Below, one piece after another: positions 10,375 to 19,861 of a stretch of 64,000 nucleotides of DNA. Position 1 is the stretch's first letter. The number at the start of each line of letters is the position of its first letter. The position numbers and the translations under genes are program-made. Location: NCBI GenBank assembly GCA_947452315.1, contig CANGCX010000001.1:46766-110765 (forward strand), read 5' to 3'. The stretch comes from Opitutia bacterium (GTDB lineage Bacteria; Verrucomicrobiota; Verrucomicrobiia; Opitutales; Opitutaceae). The notes beneath the pieces were generated by a model that saw only the letters and a program-made list of their open reading frames with translations, ran no database searches and was not told the origin of the DNA.

Positions 10375-11052
10375 TTAAGGCGTTTTGAGCAACTCATCAA
10401 AGACCCGCTGAAACTGATCGAGCGTTTGGGCGCCAGCGATCGATGTTTCTGTGATCTGACCATTTGGTCCCATTTTCCAAATTAGAAAAGTCGGCGTGCC
10501 TTTGAGTTTAAGCCGAGTGTAGAGGGCGAAATCAGCCACGACGGCATTGCGGGTTGGGCGTTCGCGCAGACACATATCGAGTTCTTCGCGATTTATATGC
10601 GCGCTCTTGGCAACCAGTGACTCGAGCATACTGGGAGCGCGATGGGCGACTTGGAAGAGGCTGTCGAGCATGTCCCAGTATTTGCCTTGTTGGTGGGCGC
10701 AATGGGCTATGTCGAAAATTTTACTGAATTGATCAGAAGGATCGTCAGACGCGTTAAGCACGACCCACTGCACGTGGCCGGGCTTGATGTACTTCTCACT
10801 CAATCGAGGGAAAACCACCTCGTGGAATTTGCGGCAATGCGTGCATTTGAAGCTAGAGACTTCAACGACCACTATAGGGGCCTCGGCTGAACCTATGCTT
10901 GGTCGATTAGCCAAGACAATGGGAAGCCGCTGGCGAAATTCTGTCGCTGCAGAGCGGCGGATAGAAGACACAACTTCTTCCGCGTCGAGCGGATGGACTA
11001 AAATGCAACTAAACCCCAGAGCTACTAACAACAATCTACCGCAGAAAATCAT
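10375..11052 (-). CDS. DsbA-like thioredoxin-fold protein, secreted
   Basis: Signal peptide from ATG at 11052 (ORF track extends to 11130); CTHC redox motif in EVSSFKCTHCRKFHEVVFPRLSEKYI; LKGTPTFLIWK cis-Pro region. Confidence 0.82.
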   Translation of the reverse strand: MIFCGRLLLVALGFSCILVHPLDAEEVVSSIRRSAATEFRQRLPIVLANRPSIGSAEAPIVVVEVSSFKCTHCRKFHEVVFPRLSEKYIKPGHVQWVVLNASDDPSDQFSKIFDIAHCAHQQGKYWDMLDSLFQVAHRAPSMLESLVAKSAHINREELDMCLRERPTRNAVVADFALYTRLKLKGTPTFLIWKMGPNGQITETSIAGAQTLDQFQRVFDELLKTP

Positions 11053-11131
11053 TTTTAGTCTACCTTTGTTGGTATGCAGCGATGGACCATCAGAGAGCAA
11101 GTTGGTTGTTCTAAGAACAAAACGTAACAAA

Positions 11132-11179
11132 AATTCGGCGCCGGCAACGCTAACTCGCAGGCGAAGCCGGCGCCGAATT
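11132..11179 (-). terminator. Intrinsic terminator downstream of the TonB-dependent receptor
   Basis: Perfect 14-bp inverted repeat AATTCGGCGCCGGC / GCCGGCGCCGAATT; followed by a T-run on the minus strand. Confidence 0.75.
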
Positions 11180-11186
11180 AAGGTGC

Positions 11187-14021
11187 TTAGAACTGGGTTT
11201 TGAGTCCAACCCGGAACATGCGGCCGACTTGGTCATAGAGACCGACATCGGTTGGGAGCGGGGTGGCGCCGCCGGATTTGGGCGCGTAAACTAGGCCTTT
11301 ATCTAGGACGTTTTGCACATTGAGATAAATTTCTAGGTCTTTGCGACCAAGGCGTAATTTGTAACCGACTTGAGCATCGACGTAGTTGGCGGATGTTACG
11401 TCGTTAAAATCGGTGGTTACACCGAGGATGCGGGTCTTGTCCCAAGTCATTGCACCGATGTAGCGATTTTGCACAAATGCAGTGTAACGGTCGCGAGAGT
11501 AATTAACTGATAAAGTGCCGCGCACGCGAGGAAGTGCGGTGGTACCGGAGGTGGCGTTGGCAGTAGCATTGCCCGCTTGGTTCAACATAGTGACGAGCGG
11601 GGAAATTTGGGTGTATTCGTCGACATAGCCGCCCAATGCACGGACAGTGAGATTGCCTGGCCTAGACCCGCGGAACCAAGACGAAAGCGGAATGCGGTAG
11701 CTAGCTTCGACATCAGTGCCGCGGTAAAACTCTGAGTTCAAGTTAACCGGGGAGGTCTGCGTGCGGATTACCGCGCGAGGGTCGGCATTTGTGGATCCAC
11801 GCGTGACGAAGGCACATAGCGGAGACGCGGGATTTAAATCGCATTCGCGTACCGCGTTGGCACCACCGGCGTTGAAGATAGCGTCGTCGATTTTAATAGT
11901 ATAAAAATCAACCGCGAGGTTGAAGCCTGTAAGCCAGGATGGTTGGTAGACAAAACCCACTACGGTAGAATTTGCGGTCTCGGGTTTCAGATCGCGGTTG
12001 CCCATGGCGATATTGGGCACGCCAGAGTAGGTCTTGCCCGTGCCGCCAGGAAAGTTGTCGTTAATTACGCCGTTAGTCTGGACGCCAGCCGAGAATAATT
12101 CGTTGAGGTTGGGGGCGCGGATGTCGTGAGAGCGGGAGCCACGGAAGCGAAAATCAGAGGAAATTTGCCATACTAGACCGGCTTTCCAAGTGTTGGCATC
12201 GCCACTGGTCGAGTAGTGCGTGCTGCGGCCAGCTAGGGTCGCTGTTACGCGTTTGGCTAGGAAGAGATCTTTGACGATTGGAATTTGAGTCTCGACGAAT
12301 TTTTCCAAGATTTTGTAGCCGCCACTGAATGGCTGAGTGTTGGCAAGGCGGTAGGCGCCAGCGGCTGACATAGCGTTGGGCGTGGTGGTAGATGTTAGGT
12401 CGCGCCATTGCAGACCCGTAGCCACGGATACGGCGCCGGCAGGGAGCTTGAAAAGGTCGCCGGTAAGGTTGGTGTCGGCGACATTTTGAACCGTGTAGTT
12501 GTCGTATTCGGAGCGACCCATCACGAAATCAAGCGCGGCTTTGGAGGGAGCGCCTGTGCCGAAAGGATTGAAGGGGGCGCATGCGGGGTTCGTCGAGGCG
12601 CTAGCGCATATGATCTGACCGTTGACCAAAATGGCGTCAGCGGCGGCGGTCATGTTGGCGGTGATGAGATTATTGGTGACTGGAATGCGTAGATCGTTGC
12701 TACCCCACTGATAGGAGGTTTCCCATGACCAATCGCCGATTTTGGCGATAATGCCTGCGAGGCCGCGGAGATTTTGGTCGTTGATGTGTGACTCGGTTAG
12801 CCCGCGCTCAAGGGTGAGCCGGTTCATGGTGAGTGACGTCACTCCCAATGTGTTCATCTGCGCGAGGAGTGTCGGAGCGAACTGCGCGAGATAGGCGTTG
12901 TTGTTTTTGATAGTAAGGGTGTGCGTGGTGGGACTGTTTTGCACGTCCATCTGCGATTCACCGTAGGATCCTTCAAGAAAGAAGGTTACTTTATCAGTTA
13001 ACTTGTAATCCGAGCGGGCAAACATGGCTTTGCGGGTGAGCGGACGTACAATTTCTTGCGACGTACCGACGCGGAAACCGTCGCCGCCATTTTGGAATCC
13101 CCCGGTGGTCCCTATGGTTGTGGAAATCGTGCCATAGTTATAGGGCTGTTGAACGCCGCCGGGGCCGAACATGATGCCGCGGATCAAAGCGTTGTTAGCG
13201 GTTGTGCCGCCCACACCTGTGACAATAAGCCCGCCCGGGGTATAGGGGGTGCGAATGTCATTCGCGCGGACTACTTTTGAAGTGTTGGTGGGGTCGGGAA
13301 TTTGGTTAGGCTCGCTAGTGCGGGTGGATCGGCCATCACCGTTAACACCTTCATTGACGAGATACTCGGCGCCGAAAATGAAGTGACCGCGCGAGCCCAG
13401 ATAATCGGTGCCGTAGCTTAATAAGGTTTTGTATTCCTTATTATCTCCGGCTTCGGCGACCCCGTAGACAAAGTCGGCTTTTACGCCGGTAAATTCTTTG
13501 TTAAGCACAAAATTAATTACACCGCCGACTGCATCGGAACCGTAGGCGGCTGAGGCGCCGCCATTGACGATATCCACATGGTCTACCAAGCCTTGCGGTA
13601 TCAGGTTGGCGTCGACTTGTCCCGTCGGGCCGCTAGGCGTGTAGCGACGACCATCGAGCAACGTGAGGGTACGAGTAACACCAAGTCCGCGCAAATTGAG
13701 GAAGTTGGCACTGTTATTGCCGGTACCACCGCCGACCGTTTGCCCACCACCCGGGGCGATTGCAGGCAATTGTTTGAGACCGTCAGCCATATTTGCAGGC
13801 GCTGCGGCGATAAGATTGATGCTATCCAAAACCAAGACAGGAGCGGGTGCCGTGAACGTACTCGCACTGGCGATGTGCGTACCTGAGACGCTAAAACTCT
13901 CAAGTTTCACGATCTCATTTGATGTGTCGCTTGGGCGATTTGTCGTGGGTGCGGTTTGAGCCCGCGCGTTAAGTATAGTGAGCAGTGCACTAAGCACCAC
14001 CATGGGAGTTTTTCGCGTCAT
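11187..14021 (-). CDS. TonB-dependent receptor
   Basis: Signal peptide from ATG at 14021 (MTRKTPMVVLSALLTILNARAQ); plug domain NLRGLGVTRTLTLLDGRR, VDIVNGGASAAYGSDAVGGVINFVLNKEF; C-terminal aromatic beta-barrel end RVGLKTQF. Confidence 0.93.
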   Translation of the reverse strand: MTRKTPMVVLSALLTILNARAQTAPTTNRPSDTSNEIVKLESFSVSGTHIASASTFTAPAPVLVLDSINLIAAAPANMADGLKQLPAIAPGGGQTVGGGTGNNSANFLNLRGLGVTRTLTLLDGRRYTPSGPTGQVDANLIPQGLVDHVDIVNGGASAAYGSDAVGGVINFVLNKEFTGVKADFVYGVAEAGDNKEYKTLLSYGTDYLGSRGHFIFGAEYLVNEGVNGDGRSTRTSEPNQIPDPTNTSKVVRANDIRTPYTPGGLIVTGVGGTTANNALIRGIMFGPGGVQQPYNYGTISTTIGTTGGFQNGGDGFRVGTSQEIVRPLTRKAMFARSDYKLTDKVTFFLEGSYGESQMDVQNSPTTHTLTIKNNNAYLAQFAPTLLAQMNTLGVTSLTMNRLTLERGLTESHINDQNLRGLAGIIAKIGDWSWETSYQWGSNDLRIPVTNNLITANMTAAADAILVNGQIICASASTNPACAPFNPFGTGAPSKAALDFVMGRSEYDNYTVQNVADTNLTGDLFKLPAGAVSVATGLQWRDLTSTTTPNAMSAAGAYRLANTQPFSGGYKILEKFVETQIPIVKDLFLAKRVTATLAGRSTHYSTSGDANTWKAGLVWQISSDFRFRGSRSHDIRAPNLNELFSAGVQTNGVINDNFPGGTGKTYSGVPNIAMGNRDLKPETANSTVVGFVYQPSWLTGFNLAVDFYTIKIDDAIFNAGGANAVRECDLNPASPLCAFVTRGSTNADPRAVIRTQTSPVNLNSEFYRGTDVEASYRIPLSSWFRGSRPGNLTVRALGGYVDEYTQISPLVTMLNQAGNATANATSGTTALPRVRGTLSVNYSRDRYTAFVQNRYIGAMTWDKTRILGVTTDFNDVTSANYVDAQVGYKLRLGRKDLEIYLNVQNVLDKGLVYAPKSGGATPLPTDVGLYDQVGRMFRVGLKTQF

Positions 14022-14250
14022 AGTTTTGGTGAATCGGATCGTTGAAATGACCCTCGAGGGTATGTCTATAATTCCACTTAAGTCGTGGGGTAGTTTACTG
14101 GCGGCATAATACATATCGATCATGTCAACTGGAGGCTCCTTATCGAGGATTAATCTGGTGTTAGTTCGAATTTGCGAGAGGACCACGAAGATAGACAATA
14201 GTTGACCCTCTACCGTGCCTAAAGGACCGGGTTTTCGTGCAGCCTACTGA

Positions 14251-14274
14251 GATAAATGTCGAGTGACACTTATC
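14251..14274. promoter_or_regulatory. Imperfect 24-bp palindrome upstream of TonB-dependent receptor (candidate operator or IS-end relic)
   Basis: GATAAATGTC GAGT GACACTTATC, one mismatch (G-U compatible). Confidence 0.3.
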
Positions 14275-14305
14275 CCAGGTATACGTCATTAATTTTATTT
14301 GATAC

Positions 14306-14342
14306 AAAAAACCCGCGGTGCATTCGATTGCATCCGCGGGTT
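14306..14342 (-). terminator. Intrinsic terminator downstream of typA
   Basis: Stem AACCCGCGG...CCGCGGGTT with T-run on the minus strand (+ strand: acaaaaaacccgcggtgcattcgattgcatccgcgggtt). Confidence 0.75.
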
Positions 14343-14366
14343 GAGGGATTTAGTTTTTGGCTAAAA

Positions 14367-16181
14367 TTACTTGCCAGATTTGGCGGCTTTCTGACGGGCG
14401 CCGTTATTTAGAATGCGCTTACGTAGGCGCAGGCTCTTCGGGGTGACCTCGAGGAGTTCGTCGGCGGCGATGTATTCAATTGCACGCTCCAAGCTGAATT
14501 TGGCAGCTGGAATAAGGCCCGTGGCGACACCAGAACCCTGCGAACGAAAGTTCGTGAGGGCCTTTTCGCGGACGGCGTTACAGGCAATATCTTCGTTGCG
14601 AGGATTCTCGCCCAGGATCATGCCTTCGTAAACTTGTTCGCCAGGACCGACGAAGAGTTTGCCGCGTTCCTGCACCATGAGCAGTGCGTAGGTGGTGGTT
14701 TCGCCCGCTTCGGTCGCGATTAGCGTACCGGTGAGTCGCGTGAGCACTTCGCCTGCGTAGGGGCCGTATTCTTTAAACAAATGGCTTGTTATGCCACGCC
14801 CACTGGTGGCGTTGATCACGTCGATTTCCATGCCGATGAGACCACGCGTGGTGATGGTCGCCTCGATCATGGTAGAGTGCGAAAGCTTCTCCATGTTCGT
14901 GAGCTGGCCTTTGCGGTTGGCTAGATTTTGCATCACGGAACCGACGCACTCATCTGGCACCTCAACCCACACCGTCTCGTAGGGTTCGTGGCGAACACCG
15001 TCTACGATCTTCTCGATCACGGTCGGGCGAGACACGACAAGCTCAAAGCCTTCGCGGCGCATCGTTTCGACGAGTACGGCTACCTGCATGGCGCCGCGGG
15101 CTTTGACGTTAAATACGCCGGCCTTGTCGGAATCTTCGATGTAGATAGAAACATTGGTCTTCAACTCGCGCATGAGGCGTTCGCGGAGCTGACGTGAGGT
15201 GACGAGTTTGCCTTCTTGGCCGACGAGCGGTCCGTCGTTAACGGAGAACTGCATCTCCAGCGTCGGAGGATCAATTTGGGTGAAGGGCAGGGCGTGCGCA
15301 TCTTCGGCGACCGCTAGGGTGTCACCAATATCGACGTCTTCAAAGCCAGCAAGGCCGATGATGTTGCCCGCGTAGGCCGACTCGACTTCGCGCTGACCAA
15401 GACCAGTGAATTCAAAGATCTTGGTGATTTTAGAACGGATACGTTTACCGTCAGTGTTACGGACAACGAACACAGGGTCGCCGACTTTAACGACACCGCC
15501 TAGGATCTTGCCGACGGCGATACGCCCGACGTAATCAGACCAATCGATGTTGGAGACGAGCATGTGGAACGGCTCGTCGGGCTTTGCGAATGGCGGTGGG
15601 ACGTGGTCGATGATTGTCTGGAAGAGGGGGGTCATGTCCTTTTTCTCTTCGCCTAACTTGTACATCATGTAGCCATCGCGGCCGGATCCGTAAACGACAG
15701 GTGCATCAAATTGTTCTTCGGTGGCTTCGAGTTCCATCAGGAGCTCAAGGACCTTGTCGTACATCTTGGCTGGGTCAGCGTTATCACGATCGATCTTGTT
15801 AATGACGATTACTACCTTCAGGCCGTGCGCGAGGGCTTTACGAAGCACAAAGCGCGTCTGCGCTTGAGGACCGTCATAAGCGTCGATGACCAAGAGCACG
15901 CCATCGACCATGCGGAGGGCACGTTCAACTTCGCCGCCGAAGTCGGCGTGGCCAGGGGTGTCGAGAATGTTAACGATCTTACCCTGCCAGTGAACCGAGG
16001 TGTTCTTGGCTTTGATCGTGATGCCCTTCTCCTTCTCAAGGTCCATGGAGTCCATGGCACGCTCCGTGACTTGTTGGTTGGCGCGATAAACGCCACCTTC
16101 TTTGAGGAGCTTGTCGACGAGCGTGGTTTTGCCGTGGTCGACGTGAGCAATGATAGCGATGTTACGGATGTTCTGATTCAT
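14367..16181 (-). CDS. typA: Ribosome-associated translational GTPase TypA/BipA
   Basis: NIAIIAHVDHGKTTLVDKLLKEGG; DTPGHADFGGEVERAL; NKIDR; TRGLIGMEIDVINATSGRGI. Confidence 0.97.
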   Translation of the reverse strand: MNQNIRNIAIIAHVDHGKTTLVDKLLKEGGVYRANQQVTERAMDSMDLEKEKGITIKAKNTSVHWQGKIVNILDTPGHADFGGEVERALRMVDGVLLVIDAYDGPQAQTRFVLRKALAHGLKVVIVINKIDRDNADPAKMYDKVLELLMELEATEEQFDAPVVYGSGRDGYMMYKLGEEKKDMTPLFQTIIDHVPPPFAKPDEPFHMLVSNIDWSDYVGRIAVGKILGGVVKVGDPVFVVRNTDGKRIRSKITKIFEFTGLGQREVESAYAGNIIGLAGFEDVDIGDTLAVAEDAHALPFTQIDPPTLEMQFSVNDGPLVGQEGKLVTSRQLRERLMRELKTNVSIYIEDSDKAGVFNVKARGAMQVAVLVETMRREGFELVVSRPTVIEKIVDGVRHEPYETVWVEVPDECVGSVMQNLANRKGQLTNMEKLSHSTMIEATITTRGLIGMEIDVINATSGRGITSHLFKEYGPYAGEVLTRLTGTLIATEAGETTTYALLMVQERGKLFVGPGEQVYEGMILGENPRNEDIACNAVREKALTNFRSQGSGVATGLIPAAKFSLERAIEYIAADELLEVTPKSLRLRKRILNNGARQKAAKSGK

Positions 16182-16301
16182 AGCGCGGAGACGTTCTGTT
16201 CTTTGGAAAAGAGAAGAACGTGCTCTCCACCTCCGCCGAAGGCAAGGCCGAAGGCGGTTTGAAGCCGAAAAGACACTTATAGCCCTGTGGGGCTGTAAAT
16301 A

Positions 16302-17189
16302 TCAGAGCAGAAACTTGCGTTCGCGTAGCCAGTAAAGACATTGTTCAGCCCAAGGTGGAGCCGGCTTACCGGGGCGACCGAGGCCGAGACCGTGAGCGCC
16401 TTTTTCATAAATATGCAGAGAATACGGCACATGCGCAACCCGTAGCGCTGACGCGAAGAGATGGGCATTTTCCACGGGAACTGTTTTGTCTTCCATCGTA
16501 TGCCAGATAAACGTGGGGGTAGTTTGCGCCGTGACCTGCAACTCGCTGGAGAGATAGCGAACCAGCTCAGGATCAGGATTTTCGCCGAGTAGATTTTTTC
16601 GCGAACCCACGTGACCGAATTCTAATAAACTGATCACAGGATAGCACAAAATAGCGACATCTGGACGAGAACTCTCGCGCTCAACCAAATCGGCATCGTC
16701 TGGTTTTCCTGCATCGAAGTGCGTCGCCAAGCTCGAGGCTAAATGCCCGCCGGCTGAAGAACCGATCACGCCAATCCGTGCCGGATCGAGTCCATCGCGC
16801 TTGGCCCATGTGCGCAACAATCGTAAAGCGCGCGCCGCATCGTTCAGCATCGCTGGATGCCGATACCCCGCCGAACCCAAACGGTATTTAAGGACGTAGC
16901 AGGTGACGCCTTGCGCAGCAAACCACTCAGCGTAACCCGCGCCTTCGTGGTCGGCTAGATGGGCATAACCGCCACCGGGCAAGACAAGCAACGAAGCGCC
17001 GTTAGCCTTACCCGCGGCTGGGGCAAATAAGGTGAGCGTGGGAATATCTTGAGGTTTTTCTCCTAGTGCTCCCGGAGCTGCCTTACTCCAAAGAGGTACC
17101 GCTGGGGCCAAAGGAGCGGCGAATAACGAGGTGGAAAAAATAATCGCGATAAAGCCAAACCAGACGCCGGGATTTTTTGATAACTTCAT
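16302..17189 (-). CDS. Secreted alpha/beta hydrolase (esterase, BD-FAE/acetyl-esterase-like)
   Basis: Signal peptide; LLVLPGGGYAHLADHEG oxyanion region; nucleophile GSSAGGH; HGLGLG. Confidence 0.85.
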   Translation of the reverse strand: MKLSKNPGVWFGFIAIIFSTSLFAAPLAPAVPLWSKAAPGALGEKPQDIPTLTLFAPAAGKANGASLLVLPGGGYAHLADHEGAGYAEWFAAQGVTCYVLKYRLGSAGYRHPAMLNDAARALRLLRTWAKRDGLDPARIGVIGSSAGGHLASSLATHFDAGKPDDADLVERESSRPDVAILCYPVISLLEFGHVGSRKNLLGENPDPELVRYLSSELQVTAQTTPTFIWHTMEDKTVPVENAHLFASALRVAHVPYSLHIYEKGAHGLGLGRPGKPAPPWAEQCLYWLRERKFLL

Positions 17190-17308
17190 AAAGTAAGGGG
17201 TCCACGAAGTATGTTATTATTACTTCCATTGGCAAGGCTCGGCGCAGCCTTCGCGCTGTTGGCTTGCTTCGTTACGTTCACGGTAAACTCTCGTATTTTA
17301 CGTCTGCT

Positions 17309-19852
17309 ATGCGCCCTTCTGCTCTGCCCATCTACGAACTCGAACCTGTTGTCGTGAGCGCTCTGCGCGCCGGCGCTCGCTTGATCGTGCAGGCGCCCAC
17401 CGGTTCGGGTAAGTCCACGCAGATTCCGCAGATGCTGCTTCATCACGGCTTCCTTGAAGGCGGTGAAGTCGTCGTCTTGCAGCCGCGCCGCCTTGCCGCG
17501 CGTATGTTGGCCAAACGCGTCGCCGAAGAGGTTGGAACCGCCTTGGGCGACGTAGTAGGCTACCAGATTCGACTTGAGTCTAAGGTCTCCGCTAGGACCC
17601 GTGTACGGTTTGTCACCGAGGGTATTTTGCTCCGTCAAATGTCGTTTGATCCCAATCTGCGCGGGATCAATGCGCTCGTCTTTGATGAATTTCACGAACG
17701 CCATCTTTACGGTGACATCTCGCTCGCACGGGCGCTGCAGATACAGCGCACCACGCGGCCGGATCTCAAAATTATTGTGATGTCTGCGACACTTGATGCC
17801 GGTTTGCTGCGCGACTACCTCGCGCCGTGTGACGTGCTGGTGTCGCAAGGCCGGAGTTTTCCGGTAAAAATCGAGTATCTAGCAAAAAGTGTGAATTTTG
17901 AGAATGAGCCCGTATGGGACGTAGCTGCGCGAGAATGTGAACGTATCGCACGCCTAATCGATGGCGACATTCTCGTGTTCATGCCCGGGGCCTATGAGAT
18001 CAATCGTAGTCTCCAGGCGATACAAAATGGCCGCGAGTTGCGGGATTTTGTGAGTTTCCCACTCCATGGCGAATTACCGCCAGACCAACAAGATCGCGCT
18101 GTAGCGCGGACGTCAGCGCGCAAAATAATAGTCTCCACTAACGTTGCAGAAACTTCCCTCACCATCGACGGTGTAACCGCAGTGATCGATTGTGGCCTCG
18201 CGCGCATGGCCCGCTTTGATCCGCATCGAGGCATCAATACTCTGCTCATCGAAAAAATTTCTGCAGCGAGCGCAGATCAACGAGCCGGCCGAGCCGGCCG
18301 TACCGCGCCTGGCGTTTGCGTGAGGCTCTGGACAGAACGCGAGCATGGTACGCGCTCGCTCCAAGAGTTGCCTGAGGTGAAACGCCTCGATCTATCCGAG
18401 GTCGTCTTAACGCTCAAATCAAGTGGCATTGACGATGTGTTTGGCTTTCCCTGGCTGGAGAAGCCAGACGCGCGAGCACTAGAACGCGCGGAATTACTAC
18501 TCGCGGATTTAGGTGCGCTTTCCGGTCAACTTCGCTCGATCACCGAACTAGGCCGTAAGATGCTGCGCTTTCCTGTGCATCCACGTTACGCGCGTATGTT
18601 GCTCGCAGCCCAAGAGCGAGGATGCGTGCGCCCTGTTGCTCTCATGGCGGCACTCACGCAGGGACGTAATTTTTTGCTGCGTGGTTCCGCGAAAGATATC
18701 GAACAAGCGCGAGAAGACATACTCGGAGACGAACACGAGAGTGATTTCTTCCTGCTTATGCGTGCTTGGAGTTACGCGGATAAAAATAATTACAGCCTCG
18801 ATGCGTGTCGGCGGCTCGGTATCCATGCACAAGGCGCCCGTGCGGTTGGTCCACTTTACGAACAGTTTCTGGAAATCGCGCGAAAGGAAGGTCTCGACAC
18901 CACTGACTCGCGCCTCGATTCCGTCGCAGTGCGGAAGTGTGTGCTCGCTGGATTTTCCGATCAACTCGGCAAACGACTCGACGCTGGCACGCTGCGCGTT
19001 GAGCTCGTCCACGGGCGCCGTGGCGTGTTGGCTAGGGAAAGCGGGATTCAACAAGCCCGGTTACTCGTAGCGGCGGAAATAAGTGAAATCGGCCGCGGAG
19101 ATGGCGAGGTAAATACCTTGCTCACGCTCGCAACTGCCATCGAAGAACCCTGGTTAAAAGAAATTTTCCCAGACGATTACGGCGAAGCTCGTGGCGTCCT
19201 CTACGACGAACAAGCGAGGCGTGTGGTCGCGCGCAAAGAAAAACGCTTTCGGGATCTCGTGCTCGAGGCCAAGGGCAACTCCGACGATGTGCCGATGAAC
19301 GAGGCCGCCGCACTGCTAACCAAAGAAGTTCTAGCAGGACGGATCACAATTGATGCTTGGGATGATACCGTAGAACAGTGGATCGTGCGTGTGAATCGCT
19401 TGGCCGAGTGGTTCCCTGAGCTGGAGGTCAATTTACTAACTGATGCCGACCGCAGCACACTGATTGAGCAAATTTGTTTCGGTGAAACGAGTTCGCGTGG
19501 TGTGAAAGAAAAAGCCGTCATGCCTGTGTTGCGCGATTGGCTCACTGCTGAGCAGCTCGCGGTGCTCGACGATTATTTGCCGGAAAAACTCACGATGGGG
19601 AACGGTCGAAAAGCTAAGCTCAGCTACAATAAAGAAGGCCCGCCGATCATGAGTGCGCGCATTCAGGAACTGTATGGGGTTGAGGGCAAATTTACGATCG
19701 GTCACGGACGCGTGCCGGTGAAATTTGAGGTGCTCGCGCCCAATCATCGCGCCATTCAAGTAACGGACGACCTCACAAGTTTCTGGCGCGACATGTACCC
19801 GAAGGTTAAAGCCGAACTCTCGCGCCGCTACCCGCGGCACGAGTGGCGCTGA
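17309..19852 (+). CDS. hrpB: ATP-dependent helicase HrpB
   Basis: APTGSGKSTQIPQMLL; DEFHERH; SATLDA; NVAETSLTIDGVTAVIDCG; QRAGRAGRTAPG. ORF track starts at 17264 (non-ATG extension); ATG at 17309. Confidence 0.93.
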   Translation: MRPSALPIYELEPVVVSALRAGARLIVQAPTGSGKSTQIPQMLLHHGFLEGGEVVVLQPRRLAARMLAKRVAEEVGTALGDVVGYQIRLESKVSARTRVRFVTEGILLRQMSFDPNLRGINALVFDEFHERHLYGDISLARALQIQRTTRPDLKIIVMSATLDAGLLRDYLAPCDVLVSQGRSFPVKIEYLAKSVNFENEPVWDVAARECERIARLIDGDILVFMPGAYEINRSLQAIQNGRELRDFVSFPLHGELPPDQQDRAVARTSARKIIVSTNVAETSLTIDGVTAVIDCGLARMARFDPHRGINTLLIEKISAASADQRAGRAGRTAPGVCVRLWTEREHGTRSLQELPEVKRLDLSEVVLTLKSSGIDDVFGFPWLEKPDARALERAELLLADLGALSGQLRSITELGRKMLRFPVHPRYARMLLAAQERGCVRPVALMAALTQGRNFLLRGSAKDIEQAREDILGDEHESDFFLLMRAWSYADKNNYSLDACRRLGIHAQGARAVGPLYEQFLEIARKEGLDTTDSRLDSVAVRKCVLAGFSDQLGKRLDAGTLRVELVHGRRGVLARESGIQQARLLVAAEISEIGRGDGEVNTLLTLATAIEEPWLKEIFPDDYGEARGVLYDEQARRVVARKEKRFRDLVLEAKGNSDDVPMNEAAALLTKEVLAGRITIDAWDDTVEQWIVRVNRLAEWFPELEVNLLTDADRSTLIEQICFGETSSRGVKEKAVMPVLRDWLTAEQLAVLDDYLPEKLTMGNGRKAKLSYNKEGPPIMSARIQELYGVEGKFTIGHGRVPVKFEVLAPNHRAIQVTDDLTSFWRDMYPKVKAELSRRYPRHEWR

Positions 19853-19861
19853 CAACAGAGG

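Noticed and set aside
17690-17705. DEFH instead of DEAH in HrpB considered as an atypical helicase
   Set aside because: A DEFH-type motif II is, to my knowledge, usual for HrpB-like proteins
17186-17848. 220-aa minus-strand ORF
   Set aside because: Entirely antisense to hrpB codons; no recognisable domain; shadow ORF
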